Source: a virus. Taken from it: a stretch of 24,236 bases of DNA. The stretch covers positions 1 to 24,236 of the IMG/VR virus record IMGVR_UViG_3300009155_000257. One strand, written 5' to 3'. The position numbers were made by a program, and so were the translations under genes. Under the pieces are notes generated by a model. It saw only the letters and a list, made by a program, of their open reading frames with translations. It was not told the DNA's origin and made no database searches. This document shows positions 6,702 through 14,023 of the stretch, piece after piece (position 1 is the first letter of the stretch; each line of letters begins with the position of its first letter).

Positions 6702-6983
6702 CTACTTCCGCTTGGCGGCTGGCTTTTTAGCCTTTTTGCGGCTTGAGACGGGCCGCTTCGCCAAGTGCTTCTTGCCGCCTGACCGCGTAGTCAAGCCGTC
6801 TCGAACCTCGCGGGCGGCAGTGGCGGGAATCAGCCAGACACGCTGGCCGATGCGCCGAGCGCCCTTGATTTTTCCCTCTCCGAGCAGGGTGCGCACCCAT
6901 CCCTCAGAGCATCCCATCACCTCAACTGCCTCGGAAACAGTGAGGTATTCGCCGCCGTCGATCTTTTGTGTCATGCAGACCAT
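6702..6983 (-). CDS. MerR/excisionase-type HTH protein with a basic tail
   Basis: The 93-residue protein has an HTH of the excisionase/MerR type: EYLTVSEAVEVMGCSEGWVR, then TLLGEGKIKGARRIG and VWLIP as the wing (residues 13-53). A Lys/Arg-rich tail of about 28 residues (GGKKHLAKRPVSSRKKAKK) follows, resembling histone-like tails. Its divergent position next to the integrase is the usual place for an excisionase or directionality factor. The ATG at 6983 coincides with the predicted transcription start, suggesting a leaderless mRNA; an in-frame ATG at 6974 is an alternative. It could also be the immunity regulator. Confidence 0.8.
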   Translation of the reverse strand: MVCMTQKIDGGEYLTVSEAVEVMGCSEGWVRTLLGEGKIKGARRIGQRVWLIPATAAREVRDGLTTRSGGKKHLAKRPVSSRKKAKKPAAKRK

Positions 6984-6989
6984 GCCCCC

Positions 6990-7017
6990 ATACTACCAGC
7001 CACCGTTACTTGGTCAA
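6990..7017 (-). promoter_or_regulatory. Leftward promoter for the HTH gene
   Basis: TTGACC (7017-7012) and TAGTAT (6995-6990) are 16 bp apart. Only six bases separate the -10 element from the ATG at 6983, the spacing expected for a leaderless transcript. Confidence 0.65.
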
Positions 7018-7070
7018 ACTTCCGCCAGATTTCCAGTCCTCACAGATTCCCATCCCGCTCGTTGCCCGGC

Positions 7071-7103
7071 CCGCCCGCCAGTCTTAGGATGACTGACGGG
7101 CGG
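7071..7103. repeat. 13-bp inverted repeat between HTH gene and integrase
   Basis: Arms at 7071-7083 and 7091-7103 pair over 13 positions with one mismatch, around the 7-base loop ttaggat. It lies between two divergent genes, so it may be a rightward leader hairpin, an operator, or part of an attachment site. The structure is clear; the role is open. Confidence 0.7.
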
Positions 7104-7135
7104 ATGTTTAGCGGAGAGGGCGGGACTACCCCCCT

Positions 7136-7160
7136 TGTACACCTGTACACCGCTGTATAC
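7136..7160 (+). promoter_or_regulatory. Three TGTACAC-type repeats before the integrase
   Basis: TGTACAC at 7136-7142 and 7144-7150 and TGTATAC at 7154-7160 lie 31-55 bases before the integrase start. Each contains a palindromic core. TTGTAC (7135-7140) and TATACC (7156-7161) could act as a weak promoter with 15-bp spacing, so the repeats may be operators over it. Confidence 0.5.
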
Positions 7161-7190
7161 CATGTCCGCCACAACAGGAGGACAACCACA

Positions 7191-8120
7191 ATGACGCTTC
7201 GAGATGTGCTGAACCGATATGCGATTCTTCAAAACCTGACTGACCGAACGGTGGTGCTCTACGGCCACACGCTTGACCGCTTCGCCGAGTGCCTCGGCCA
7301 CGAGCCGACGATTGACGACATCGACGATCTGATCGTCGCCGGATTCCTCCGATGGCGTGCAGCCACTCCACGGAAGCGTGGCAAGCCCTCTGCCGCCTCG
7401 GTAGCCAAGGACAAGTCACAGTTAACCGCTCTGGCAAACTGGGCGGCTAAGAAGCGTCTGAAGCGTTCAGACGGCACAGACGTCGAGTTCCTATCCCTGC
7501 CACGGATGCGGAAGATCCGACACGCTCCGCAGGCGTACACCGTCGATGAGGTCGCGAGGCTCATCCGGCTGGCAAAGCAGCGTATCGGGCACATTGACGG
7601 CAAGCCCGCCGCCTGGTGGTGGAGCACGATCATCTACGCCGCGTGGTGTAGCGGCGAACGTATTTCTCCACTGCTTGAGATCCGTTGGAAGGATGTTGAC
7701 CTAGACGGCCAGACGCTTTTATTTCGAGCAGAGACCCGCAAGGGACGCTGCACCGACATCCAGCGAGCCATCACGCCAGACCTGTCTGACATGATGCGGA
7801 TGCAGGCAGGCCCGCCAGAGGCTCTGGTATGGCGTTGGGATCGGGCGTACCACTCTCTGTGGCCCAGCCTGCGGCTGCTGTGCCGGCGGGCGGGCGTGCG
7901 TGGCACGGGCTTTCACCGGCTGCGGAAGTCCTCGGCATCCTATGTCGCCCTTGGCGGCGGCGACGCTACCGAGCACCTCGGGCACTCCTCGTCGGAAATG
8001 ACGAGGCAGCACTACCTAGACCCGAGGATCACACAATCAAAGCGGGCGTTGGACTACCTGCCAAAGCTGGATTTGGACGCAAGGAAAGAAGAGCAGCCGC
8101 CGGAGCCGCCAGCGGCGTGA
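7191..8120 (+). CDS. int: Tyrosine recombinase (phage integrase)
   Basis: The 309-residue protein catalyses site-specific integration and excision by a Tyr-linked strand exchange. The N-terminal SAM-like core-binding domain spans about residues 1-100. The catalytic domain shows the full set: Arg157 in SGERISPLLEIRW, Lys184 in TRKGR, His242 and Arg245 in FHRLRKS, His265 in LGHSS, and Tyr275 in TRQHYLDPR. There is no arm-binding zinc or AP2-type domain before the core-binding region. The start at 7191 is set by AGGAGG 9 bases upstream; a longer frame begins at 6966 but lacks this site. It is the only clear plus-strand gene in the window, facing away from the excisionase-like gene. No attP core could be identified by eye. 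Confidence 0.96.
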   Translation: MTLRDVLNRYAILQNLTDRTVVLYGHTLDRFAECLGHEPTIDDIDDLIVAGFLRWRAATPRKRGKPSAASVAKDKSQLTALANWAAKKRLKRSDGTDVEFLSLPRMRKIRHAPQAYTVDEVARLIRLAKQRIGHIDGKPAAWWWSTIIYAAWCSGERISPLLEIRWKDVDLDGQTLLFRAETRKGRCTDIQRAITPDLSDMMRMQAGPPEALVWRWDRAYHSLWPSLRLLCRRAGVRGTGFHRLRKSSASYVALGGGDATEHLGHSSSEMTRQHYLDPRITQSKRALDYLPKLDLDARKEEQPPEPPAA

Positions 8121-8204
8121 GCCTTGACCAACTGCGTCAATGGGTACGACACGTTCCCGAGACGTATCCCGAAAGCGACGAAAAAGCGACGTTTCACGAT
8201 ACGA

Positions 8205-8594
8205 TTAGTCAAAGATGTGCAGCTTCGCGGCCTGCCGCCGTGCCATAGCTTCCACCCTGGCGGGCTTTCCTGGCTCTGAAGGCAGCTTATCGGGCGGCAT
8301 CATAAACGCCTCTATGTCCTCGGCCAGTGCTGCCGCCCGGTATTCCACCTCGCGGACAGTGTCGAGCACCAGCGTATGGTCTCCCGCCTTGGCTCTGTCT
8401 GACAACTCGCCCTGCCCGCCCTTGCTTGGGTCGTAAAGCAACTCAATGCACCAAGTGACGCGAGCGCCAATGCGAGCCAGCTTCGTCAGGAACTTCCGCA
8501 TAGGTGGCGACAGCCTTTCGGGCATGCGGCGTCGCTTGCCCTTTGGTGGTGGCAATTCGTCGTCTGCAAGAAGTGAACGCTGAACCTCGCCCAT
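8205..8594 (-). CDS. Hypothetical protein, 129 aa
   Basis: The protein has a basic N-terminal region (PPPKGKRRRMPERL) followed by helical segments (MRKFLTKLARIGARVTW, DTVREVEYRAAALAEDIEAF). No family is recognised. It is the last gene of the late leftward operon and converges with the integrase; 84 bases separate the two stops and contain an imperfect GGGTACG/CGTATCCC hairpin but no T run. A start at residue 24 is also possible. Confidence 0.65.
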   Translation of the reverse strand: MGEVQRSLLADDELPPPKGKRRRMPERLSPPMRKFLTKLARIGARVTWCIELLYDPSKGGQGELSDRAKAGDHTLVLDTVREVEYRAAALAEDIEAFMMPPDKLPSEPGKPARVEAMARRQAAKLHIFD

Positions 8595-8615
8595 GCAGCG
8601 AGTCTGGCAACGCTG

Positions 8616-8993
8616 TCAAGTACGCCGCGCTTCCCGGCATGCCTGACGCATCCACGTACGGTTCGCCATCGACTCAAACCAGAGGCGGGCGAACACCTCG
8701 ACAGCCTCTCGGCCCACATCAGCGTAGAGCGTTCGCAGTTCCGGCGACGCGCCCCACATCGCCTCGACGTCCTCTTGCACCTTGGCGATGAGTACCTTGG
8801 CGTCCATGACGGCGAGCATCTGAGACTCTGGCTGCGAGCGTGCTAGCCGCGTCCAATGCTCAGAGTTCCAGCAGCGGCAGATACCGTCGCAGAACTCGTC
8901 AAAGGCACGCCCAGCCGCAACGGCTCGCGGCCCGATTTCTGATCTGAGCCGGCCACGCAAGTGCGCCAGCATCCCAGCCGGCGCGTCACCCAC
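8616..8993 (-). CDS. Hypothetical protein, 125 aa
   Basis: The protein is mainly helical (AHLRGRLRSEIGPRAVAAGR, KVLIAKVQEDVEAMWG, VGREAVEVFARLWFESMA). I chose the GTG at 8993 because GAGGTGA lies just upstream and overlaps the stop of the preceding gene. No family is recognised. It belongs to the same operon as the membrane and lysis-like genes. Confidence 0.65.
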   Translation of the reverse strand: MGDAPAGMLAHLRGRLRSEIGPRAVAAGRAFDEFCDGICRCWNSEHWTRLARSQPESQMLAVMDAKVLIAKVQEDVEAMWGASPELRTLYADVGREAVEVFARLWFESMANRTWMRQACREARRT

Positions 8994-8996
8994 TCG

Positions 8997-9305
8997 TCAC
9001 CTCACGCCCGCAGGCCGAACAGGTGAAACGGAAGCAGGCGACGCGCCGGACGGGTTCTTGCATTTGCACGAAGCAGGACACGGGCAAGCCGTCCGGTGCC
9101 CGTCGCCGTGCGTGATATATCCCTTGCCGCCGCAGTCCGTGCAGCAGGACGGTTTGGGAGGCTCTGGCTGCGGCTGTGGAGCCTTTTCGACAGCCGTTGT
9201 GGCATACGCTGCCGATACTGCCGCCGAGGCTCTGGGAGACTCACGGTCGATCTGCGCAGGGTCAGCCGAGAGAGCGGCTAAGACTGAGAGGATGTACTGC
9301 CACAT
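8997..9305 (-). CDS. Cys-rich small protein with an N-terminal hydrophobic segment
   Basis: The 102-residue protein starts with a short hydrophobic stretch (MWQYILSVLAALSA), then an Ala-rich linker and a Pro-rich spacer (PQPQPEPPKP). The C-terminal half holds eight Cys within about 30 residues, CCTDCGGKGYI followed by CPCPASCKCK, like a DnaJ-type zinc finger. Stops and starts are 3 bases apart on both sides, so it is co-expressed with the small membrane proteins. It may be a membrane-linked accessory of the lysis region; the role is unknown. Confidence 0.7.
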   Translation of the reverse strand: MWQYILSVLAALSADPAQIDRESPRASAAVSAAYATTAVEKAPQPQPEPPKPSCCTDCGGKGYITHGDGHRTACPCPASCKCKNPSGASPASVSPVRPAGVR

Positions 9306-9308
9306 GCG

Positions 9309-9569
9309 TCACCATCCTTGTCCATGATTGAGGACGCGATTCCCGTTCTCGTCCACCCTGGCGTGGACGACGTACGCCTGCTCGGCGGGCGGCTGCTCCG
9401 CAAACATCATCGCCCACAGTCCCAGCCGGGCGAGACGCTGAACGAGTCGCAGCACTGGGCGCTGTGGCTCGGGTTTGACCGGGCTGTAGTCGCTGGTGGC
9501 TGCCCACCAAGTCAGCATGACGGCGACCAGGCCCACGACTACGGCGGATTGAATCTCTCTCTGTGTCAT
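9309..9569 (-). CDS. Small membrane protein
   Basis: The 86-residue protein starts MTQREIQSAVVVGLVAVMLTWWA, giving one N-terminal membrane helix, followed by a Pro-rich segment and an amphipathic stretch (LRLVQRLARLGLWAMMFAEQ). The start at 9569 overlaps the GlsB-like gene's stop by 4 bases; a longer frame from 9584 is less likely. A holin or spanin-like role is possible from size and context but not shown. Confidence 0.7.
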   Translation of the reverse strand: MTQREIQSAVVVGLVAVMLTWWAATSDYSPVKPEPQRPVLRLVQRLARLGLWAMMFAEQPPAEQAYVVHARVDENGNRVLNHGQGW

Positions 9570-9793
9570 CGGTCTACGCTCCAAATCGAGTAGAGGAACA
9601 TCACGACACAGGCACCGATGACGCTGCCAATCAGACCGGCAGGAGCGTCTCCAAACGGCAGGCCGCCGGCGAGCGAACCGACGATGCCGAGACCGATTGT
9701 TGGCACCCAGCCGTCAGGACAGCGCCCAGGCATCACCCACTTGGCGATACCACCAGCAACGGCACCGAACACAAGCCACATGACGAGCGACAT
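9566..9793 (-). CDS. GlsB/YeaQ/YmgE-family small membrane protein
   Basis: The 75 residues match this transglycosylase-associated family of three-helix membrane proteins: GAVAGGIAKWVMPG, then PTIGLGIVGSLAGGL and GLIGSVIGACVVMFLYSIW. In bacteria these are stress-related proteins of unknown mechanism. In a phage, next to a peptidase and other small membrane proteins, it might act in lysis or membrane permeability. It lies 9 bases after the cysteine peptidase. Confidence 0.82.
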   Translation of the reverse strand: MSLVMWLVFGAVAGGIAKWVMPGRCPDGWVPTIGLGIVGSLAGGLPFGDAPAGLIGSVIGACVVMFLYSIWSVDR

Positions 9794-9802
9794 AGGGCAC
9801 TC

Positions 9803-10939
9803 CTAGAGTCCGAGGTGATATACGTCTGCGATGAGGCGGGCGGGCGATGGCTTGCGAGTCTGCGTCTCGGGCGGCGCGGGTTGCAGCCAATTGCCGTGGT
9901 GAACGTCTCTGTACTTGAAGCCCTCCGTGTCGCCGATAGCCCATGCGTCCTCAAGCATCCGAGTCTCAACGACAGAGCGACGTGCCCAGTACGAGCCATC
10001 TGGCATGTCTGCCGGAACCTTTGGGCCTGCGATCCAGTTTGGCCCCCACGAGTTCAGGATAAGCACCAAGTCGTCAGGCGAGCCGTTCTTCTTGTGGCGA
10101 ATCGCAATTGCTACTTGTTGGTGCATCCATGTGCCGGATGCTTCGGCGATGCCGTCTTTGTTGCGGACAGACTGAAAGCCCTGCGAGCTTGCCAGCGTCA
10201 CCGGGTAGCCTGACTCAATCGCCGCAGCCAGTTCCGCCCAAGTGCGGACAGCCACGACGTGCTTCAGCGGATGCTTCTTCGCCTCGGCGTCTAGCCTTCC
10301 GTTGTCGCCCTGGCCGCCGCATCCGTATGCCCCGTACTGCTTCGCACGCTCGCCGGAATACTCTGTCAAATCTGCGGTCGGATACTTCTGGCGATAGACC
10401 ACGCCAAACTCACGCAGAAACTTTGCAGCACCGAATCCTGTGGCGCCGTCTGAAAACCCGCCGTAAGGCTGGGCACCATCGCCGGGCTTGCCACGCGCCT
10501 CTACGCGGGCACCTCCATACAACGCTTCAGAACTCGGCATCAGCGGTGGCTCTGGCAGTTTTCCAAGAGACCACGCGACGGCTTCCGATATGGCGACGGC
10601 GTGCATCGCGCCCCACGACACGCAATCACCGATGAGTTGCCTGCCCACGACGAACGGCTTGCCGTAGCGTGCTCGATGTGCGGCATCCAGCTGCCGATAC
10701 AGAAACGTGTCGATCCCCTTGGCTTCCTTCATCGCCTCGGCGCCCGCTTGGAAGAAATACTTTTCATCACCAAGCGTGGCAAGAAACTGTCGCGTCCCGA
10801 CAGGATCTGGCACGTAACCAAACTGCCCGTCAATGCGTGCAGCGACTCGCTTGGTGGCTCGCTCCACGAGCGTGCCCAAGATCGCCATCACGATGACGAA
10901 CGTGACAGCACCGACAGACCAGCGGCTATTCCGTGACAT
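9803..10939 (-). CDS. Membrane-anchored papain-like (C1-type) cysteine peptidase
   Basis: The 378-residue protein begins with a single membrane helix (SVGAVTFVIVMAILGTLVE), then carries a papain-like triad: Cys106 in QLIGDCVSWGAMHAV with Gln101 for the oxyanion hole, His273 in TWMHQQVAIAIRH, and Asn296 in LILNSWGPNW. These are the classic GxCxSW, H and NSWG motifs of peptidase family C1. The start at 10939 overlaps the upstream gene by 14 bases; a GTG at 10963 is an alternative. In this position phages usually encode an endolysin, and no muramidase or amidase was seen, so it may degrade a protein component of the host envelope or be a peptidoglycan peptidase. It could also process virion proteins, but the membrane anchor argues against that. 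Confidence 0.85.
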   Translation of the reverse strand: MSRNSRWSVGAVTFVIVMAILGTLVERATKRVAARIDGQFGYVPDPVGTRQFLATLGDEKYFFQAGAEAMKEAKGIDTFLYRQLDAAHRARYGKPFVVGRQLIGDCVSWGAMHAVAISEAVAWSLGKLPEPPLMPSSEALYGGARVEARGKPGDGAQPYGGFSDGATGFGAAKFLREFGVVYRQKYPTADLTEYSGERAKQYGAYGCGGQGDNGRLDAEAKKHPLKHVVAVRTWAELAAAIESGYPVTLASSQGFQSVRNKDGIAEASGTWMHQQVAIAIRHKKNGSPDDLVLILNSWGPNWIAGPKVPADMPDGSYWARRSVVETRMLEDAWAIGDTEGFKYRDVHHGNWLQPAPPETQTRKPSPARLIADVYHLGL

Positions 10940-11483
10940 CAGCTGCGGCCCTTGAAAGGTCACGGAGTGCCGACACCCACGCCGCCCGGCTCTCGGGCGT
11001 CACTGGACCGCCAGACGAGCCAACCGAATCATCTAGGAACTTGTGTACGGCGTCCCTGACTGCCGGCTGGCGAGCACCAATGCTCTCTCCCTTGCATCGC
11101 ATCTCGCGGGCGGCAATCCGCAGGTCGTCAAACGCCACGCCAGTTTTGAGCCGTTGGTCATGCGAGCCGTCGTATTCAATGCACTCAGCAAGTTCGCCGC
11201 ACAGAGCCGACATCGTCGCGGCATCTTCAGCGGCAGTCGGCCCAATGAACTTGCCACGCAGCGTGAACGCATCCGGCGGCACTGGTGCCGGTGCAGGCTG
11301 CGGCGTACTCGAGCGGCTGGGCATGAACGAGATTGCCGCAGCGACGACCAGGGCCAGCACGGCGACGTGCTTGCCGTCAATGGTTGGCATCTGTGCCGTG
11401 GACAAGAACGCCTTCACCTTCTCGGTGATTTGCTGGCCTGCCAGAACGTAGACGGCAAACGCCACAAGCAACGCTGTAATCAC
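10926..11483 (-). CDS. Membrane protein with a soluble C-terminal domain, 185 aa
   Basis: Two hydrophobic segments (ITALLVAFAVYVLAG and HVAVLALVVAAAISFM) are followed by a Pro-rich linker and a soluble domain of about 115 residues. That domain starts DAFTLRGKFIGPTAAEDAAT and has two Cys (ALCGELAEC). The layout suggests a domain displayed outside the inner membrane. It sits just upstream of the cysteine peptidase and overlaps it. No family is assigned; a lysis or exclusion role is possible. Confidence 0.7.
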   Translation of the reverse strand: MITALLVAFAVYVLAGQQITEKVKAFLSTAQMPTIDGKHVAVLALVVAAAISFMPSRSSTPQPAPAPVPPDAFTLRGKFIGPTAAEDAATMSALCGELAECIEYDGSHDQRLKTGVAFDDLRIAAREMRCKGESIGARQPAVRDAVHKFLDDSVGSSGGPVTPESRAAWVSALRDLSRAAADVTE

Positions 11484-11854
11484 GCGGAAGCCCTCACAAG
11501 CGGCAGAAGAGACTCAATGGCACCAGATGCCAGAGCAAGCACAAACACACGCAGAGCGGGCCGCAGGATCGCCCAAGCGGGCCATGCCATGAGCGGCACG
11601 CAATATCCCGAAAGCGTGTCAAACAACGCAGCCACGGCAGTGAGTGCGATTGCCTTTTTGTCAGGACCGGAGATCGTTGACGTGGCGTCGAGCGTCTCAA
11701 CGCACAGCCGCAGCAAAGCGACTAGCAGAGAACCGAACTCGCTCCACGTCAGACCGTCACGGGCCTTCACTTTTGCGGTGGTCAGGAACGCGCTCACCTT
11801 GTGCTCGATGTCGAGGAAAGGGTGTGCGGCAGCAAGTGGTGCGTCGGTGACCAT
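11480..11854 (-). CDS. Putative membrane protein (holin-like size), 124 aa
   Basis: The first half is soluble (FLTTAKVKARDGLTWSEFGS). The second has hydrophobic segments around LLVALLRLCVETL, AIALTAVAALFDTLSGY and WAILRPALRVFVLALASG, consistent with two or three membrane helices. Size and context beside the peptidase make a holin a reasonable guess. It joins the next gene by a 4-base overlap; 30 bases without features separate it from the DUF6378-like gene upstream. Confidence 0.65.
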   Translation of the reverse strand: MVTDAPLAAAHPFLDIEHKVSAFLTTAKVKARDGLTWSEFGSLLVALLRLCVETLDATSTISGPDKKAIALTAVAALFDTLSGYCVPLMAWPAWAILRPALRVFVLALASGAIESLLPLVRASA

Positions 11855-11884
11855 GCCGCCAGACTAGGCGGGCTGAGGGACGTT

Positions 11885-12526
11885 TTAGACCGGCTCTGCC
11901 GACTCGCATTCCGCAAGGCAAGCTGCGTAACCAGCCAAGTCAATTGGCCCGTCTGCCGTTTTGTTTGGCCCTAGGAATCGTGCCACCTTGTCAAACGTCA
12001 TGAAGATCGCCCAATCCGATTCTGTCAGCGGACGCTTCAGCACGTCGGCAAAGGCGGCGTTGATCATGCCGACAGTCCGCCGGAAGTGATGCCGTGGCCC
12101 GCCGTACTTCGGGCGACGATCACGCACGACGTCGATGGCGTCCATTAGCAATCGCTCGGCAGGACTTACGTCTTCGTGATCTTTGGCAAGGATGCTGTCA
12201 CCCGTCCACCGGATGTCGTCCGGTGCTGCATCCATTTCCTTCTGACCTTGCAGAATCCAATCAACCGGGATCTCTTCCGGCTCGTCTTGCGGAGGCGCTT
12301 GCTGTGCCTCAACGACGTTTCCTGCCAGACGGTTTTCAACAGCTGCTCGGAGTTGTGCGTTCGCCGCCTCAAGTTCTGTAATAAATCCTTGCATCTTTTT
12401 CCTTTCAATGAGAAGGCGAGCGACGTCCGCTGCCAGTGATCCACTTGTGCCGCACCACTGACCTTGAAAGCGATAAGCTCGTTGACGGGCCTCGGCGATG
12501 TACTCGTCACTCAATTCGTATTCCAT
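11885..12526 (-). CDS. DUF6378-like phage protein
   Basis: The C-terminal ~90 residues have a strongly patterned block found in many phages: LLMDAIDVVRDRRPKYGGP, then HFRRTVGMINAAF, LTESDWAIFMTFDKVARFLG, and GPIDLAGYAACLAEC. This matches what is described as DUF6378, a domain of unknown function that resembles all-alpha nucleotide pyrophosphohydrolase-like helices. The N-terminal 120 residues include a helical EL-rich segment. A role in nucleotide handling is speculative. An AGAAGG site overlaps the end of the metallophosphoesterase gene upstream. Confidence 0.75.
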   Translation of the reverse strand: MEYELSDEYIAEARQRAYRFQGQWCGTSGSLAADVARLLIERKKMQGFITELEAANAQLRAAVENRLAGNVVEAQQAPPQDEPEEIPVDWILQGQKEMDAAPDDIRWTGDSILAKDHEDVSPAERLLMDAIDVVRDRRPKYGGPRHHFRRTVGMINAAFADVLKRPLTESDWAIFMTFDKVARFLGPNKTADGPIDLAGYAACLAECESAEPV

Positions 12527-12529
12527 GCG

Positions 12530-13606
12530 TCAAGCCTTCTGCGTCCGCAGGTCGCGGTCGCAGTAAATCGGCATCGCCTTCGTCACCTCGTGGCGTCCGT
12601 GGTCAATCACGATGCACGCCTGGCACGGTGGCTCGTATGCCGCCTTGATTCTTGTGGCGTACGCCGAGTGCCCGATGACGCTGCCATTGGCGACGTAGCG
12701 GCCGGCCCGCAGCCACTGGAACTGATGCCAGTGCCCAAAGCACGTAAGGTCCGCACGCTTCACTGCGTCCCAGGCAGCGATGGCTTTGTTGGTTGGTATC
12801 GTAATGCCGCCGACGCCGCCTCCGTACTTGATGGCGTGGCCGTGGTGGAAGCGAACGAGGAATCCATCAAGGTCAACGTAGTTGAGATAGCCCGTGCCGA
12901 CCTGCCACTGCACGTTCTTTCGCTTTTCGCTGCTGGCAAGCGTTAGGTATAGGTGCTGCTCAAACGAGTGCTCCATCTCGGTGCCGATGCGTAGCTTTTC
13001 GGTGCTTCGCCCGTGGTTGCCGCTGTTGGTGGCGACGATGACAGACTTTGCACTGTCAGCAACAGAGTCGATGAAGGCTCGCAGCCTCTCACCAATCCAA
13101 CGGGTAGCCGCCAGCGGTGCTAGTTGAGCCAACTCGGCAGTGTCGTCATGGATGTGACCGCTCAGAAGATCCCCTCCGAGCCAAACGACGACACGGTCAA
13201 TCTTCGCCAGTTGGCGTTCGTGCTCGAGGAGCCGGAAGAACCGCTCGTGCAGTTCGTTCAAGCGAAGCTGACATACGTCAAGTGAGTAGTCGTTCAGCCC
13301 GTTCACTGTCTCGGGATCGACACGCTCTTCGCAGTGGATGTCGGAGAGCAGCACGACCATCGTGGCGGCGTGTTTCGGGCCTTTGACAGATTTGGTCAAG
13401 GACGGCTTCACGGCCTCAATCCCGTGCAGCTGCACCAGTGCATCGCCACGCTCGCGCTCACGGTCAATCTGAGCCAGGGCAGCCTTGTACCGATTTCGGT
13501 ACGTTGCCAGTTCTGACCGCAGCCGTGCCAGTTCAGCGTCAGCAGCAAGCTGCTGCGAGTGACTCACGTCCTCAGCTACTGCGTCCTTCAGGCTTTTTCT
13601 AGCCAT
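12530..13606 (-). CDS. Calcineurin-like metallophosphoesterase
   Basis: The 358-residue protein shows the two-metal phosphoesterase motifs in order: SDIH (Asp89, His91), GGD (Asp146), GNH (Asn197, His198), a GH near residue 256, and FGHWHQ (His292, His294). An N-terminal coiled-coil-like helix of about 60 residues precedes the domain. Such enzymes cleave phosphodiesters and include nucleases (Mre11/SbcD) and phosphatases. Phage versions may process DNA or nucleotides; the substrate cannot be read here. It overlaps the upstream gene by 19 bases. Confidence 0.88.
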   Translation of the reverse strand: MARKSLKDAVAEDVSHSQQLAADAELARLRSELATYRNRYKAALAQIDRERERGDALVQLHGIEAVKPSLTKSVKGPKHAATMVVLLSDIHCEERVDPETVNGLNDYSLDVCQLRLNELHERFFRLLEHERQLAKIDRVVVWLGGDLLSGHIHDDTAELAQLAPLAATRWIGERLRAFIDSVADSAKSVIVATNSGNHGRSTEKLRIGTEMEHSFEQHLYLTLASSEKRKNVQWQVGTGYLNYVDLDGFLVRFHHGHAIKYGGGVGGITIPTNKAIAAWDAVKRADLTCFGHWHQFQWLRAGRYVANGSVIGHSAYATRIKAAYEPPCQACIVIDHGRHEVTKAMPIYCDRDLRTQKA

Positions 13607-13860
13607 GAGAGCACCCCCTGTGTGCCAACGTCAGAGATGCCACGGACTCGCATGTTCTCAGCTATTGCTCTAGCCAGAGTCTTCTTGCGGCTGCCAAGTT
13701 CGCCAGCGGCCCATTCGGCTTTGATGGCGTCAAGCTCCTCGCGGTGCTCTGGTGCCAGCCGCTCGTACCAAGTTCCCGGTCCTTGGCGAGCGTCACTGAC
13801 TGCCCTTCGCACGTCCTCGAGCAGACCGCCGATTCGGCTTTTCGTCGTCACGATTGGCAT
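13588..13860 (-). CDS. Hypothetical protein, 90 aa, possible DNA-binding
   Basis: The 90-residue protein starts MPIVTTKSRIGGLLEDVRRA and contains TWYERLAPEHREELDAIKAE and RKKTLARAIAENMRVRGIS, which could form an HTH-like helical unit. I chose the ATG at 13860 because AAGGAAAGG lies right before it; the open frame extends to 14184 but the upstream part is Arg-rich and looks non-coding. Its N-terminus overlaps the next gene by 68 bases. The function is unknown. Confidence 0.65.
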   Translation of the reverse strand: MPIVTTKSRIGGLLEDVRRAVSDARQGPGTWYERLAPEHREELDAIKAEWAAGELGSRKKTLARAIAENMRVRGISDVGTQGVLSWLEKA

Positions 13861-14002
13861 CCTTTCCTTCAAGGTGAATCCACCCGTCATCGTCTGGGAT
13901 GCCGCCGCCAGCCACGTCGTCCTCGTCATCGTCGCTGTCAAACGGCGACACGTCCGCAGGCGTCTGCGTCTTGGGCTTCGGCTTTGATCGCGGGCGTCCC
14001 AT
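13793..14002 (-). CDS. Small charged hypothetical protein, 69 aa
   Basis: The protein is basic at the ends (MGRPRSKPKPKTQ; RRSARGRAKGSQ) and very acidic in the middle (FDSDDDEDDVAGGGIPDDDG), probably disordered. It overlaps the next gene by 68 bases and lacks a strong ribosome-binding site, which lowers confidence. A palindrome at 14002-14017 and a TTGACA (14027-14022) lie directly upstream, but no matching -10 is seen. Confidence 0.45.
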   Translation of the reverse strand: MGRPRSKPKPKTQTPADVSPFDSDDDEDDVAGGGIPDDDGWIHLEGKDANRDDEKPNRRSARGRAKGSQ

Positions 14003-14017
14003 GCCACTAGAGTGGCA
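14002..14017. repeat. 16-bp near-palindrome
   Basis: tgccactagagtggca pairs over 7 bp on each side of a 2-base centre, 5 bases from a TTGACA and overlapping the start of the 69-residue frame. It looks like an operator or a small hairpin controlling the downstream genes. Confidence 0.5.
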
Positions 14018-14023
14018 GGCCTG

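Noticed and set aside
8121-8204. attP core or strong bidirectional terminator between the convergent genes
   Set aside because: Only a weak bulged hairpin and short repeats of GCGACG are visible; no T run, and no attB sequence is available for comparison.
11043-11867. 274-residue plus-strand frame
   Set aside because: Antisense to two overlapping membrane-protein genes with clear hydrophobic segments and linked starts and stops.
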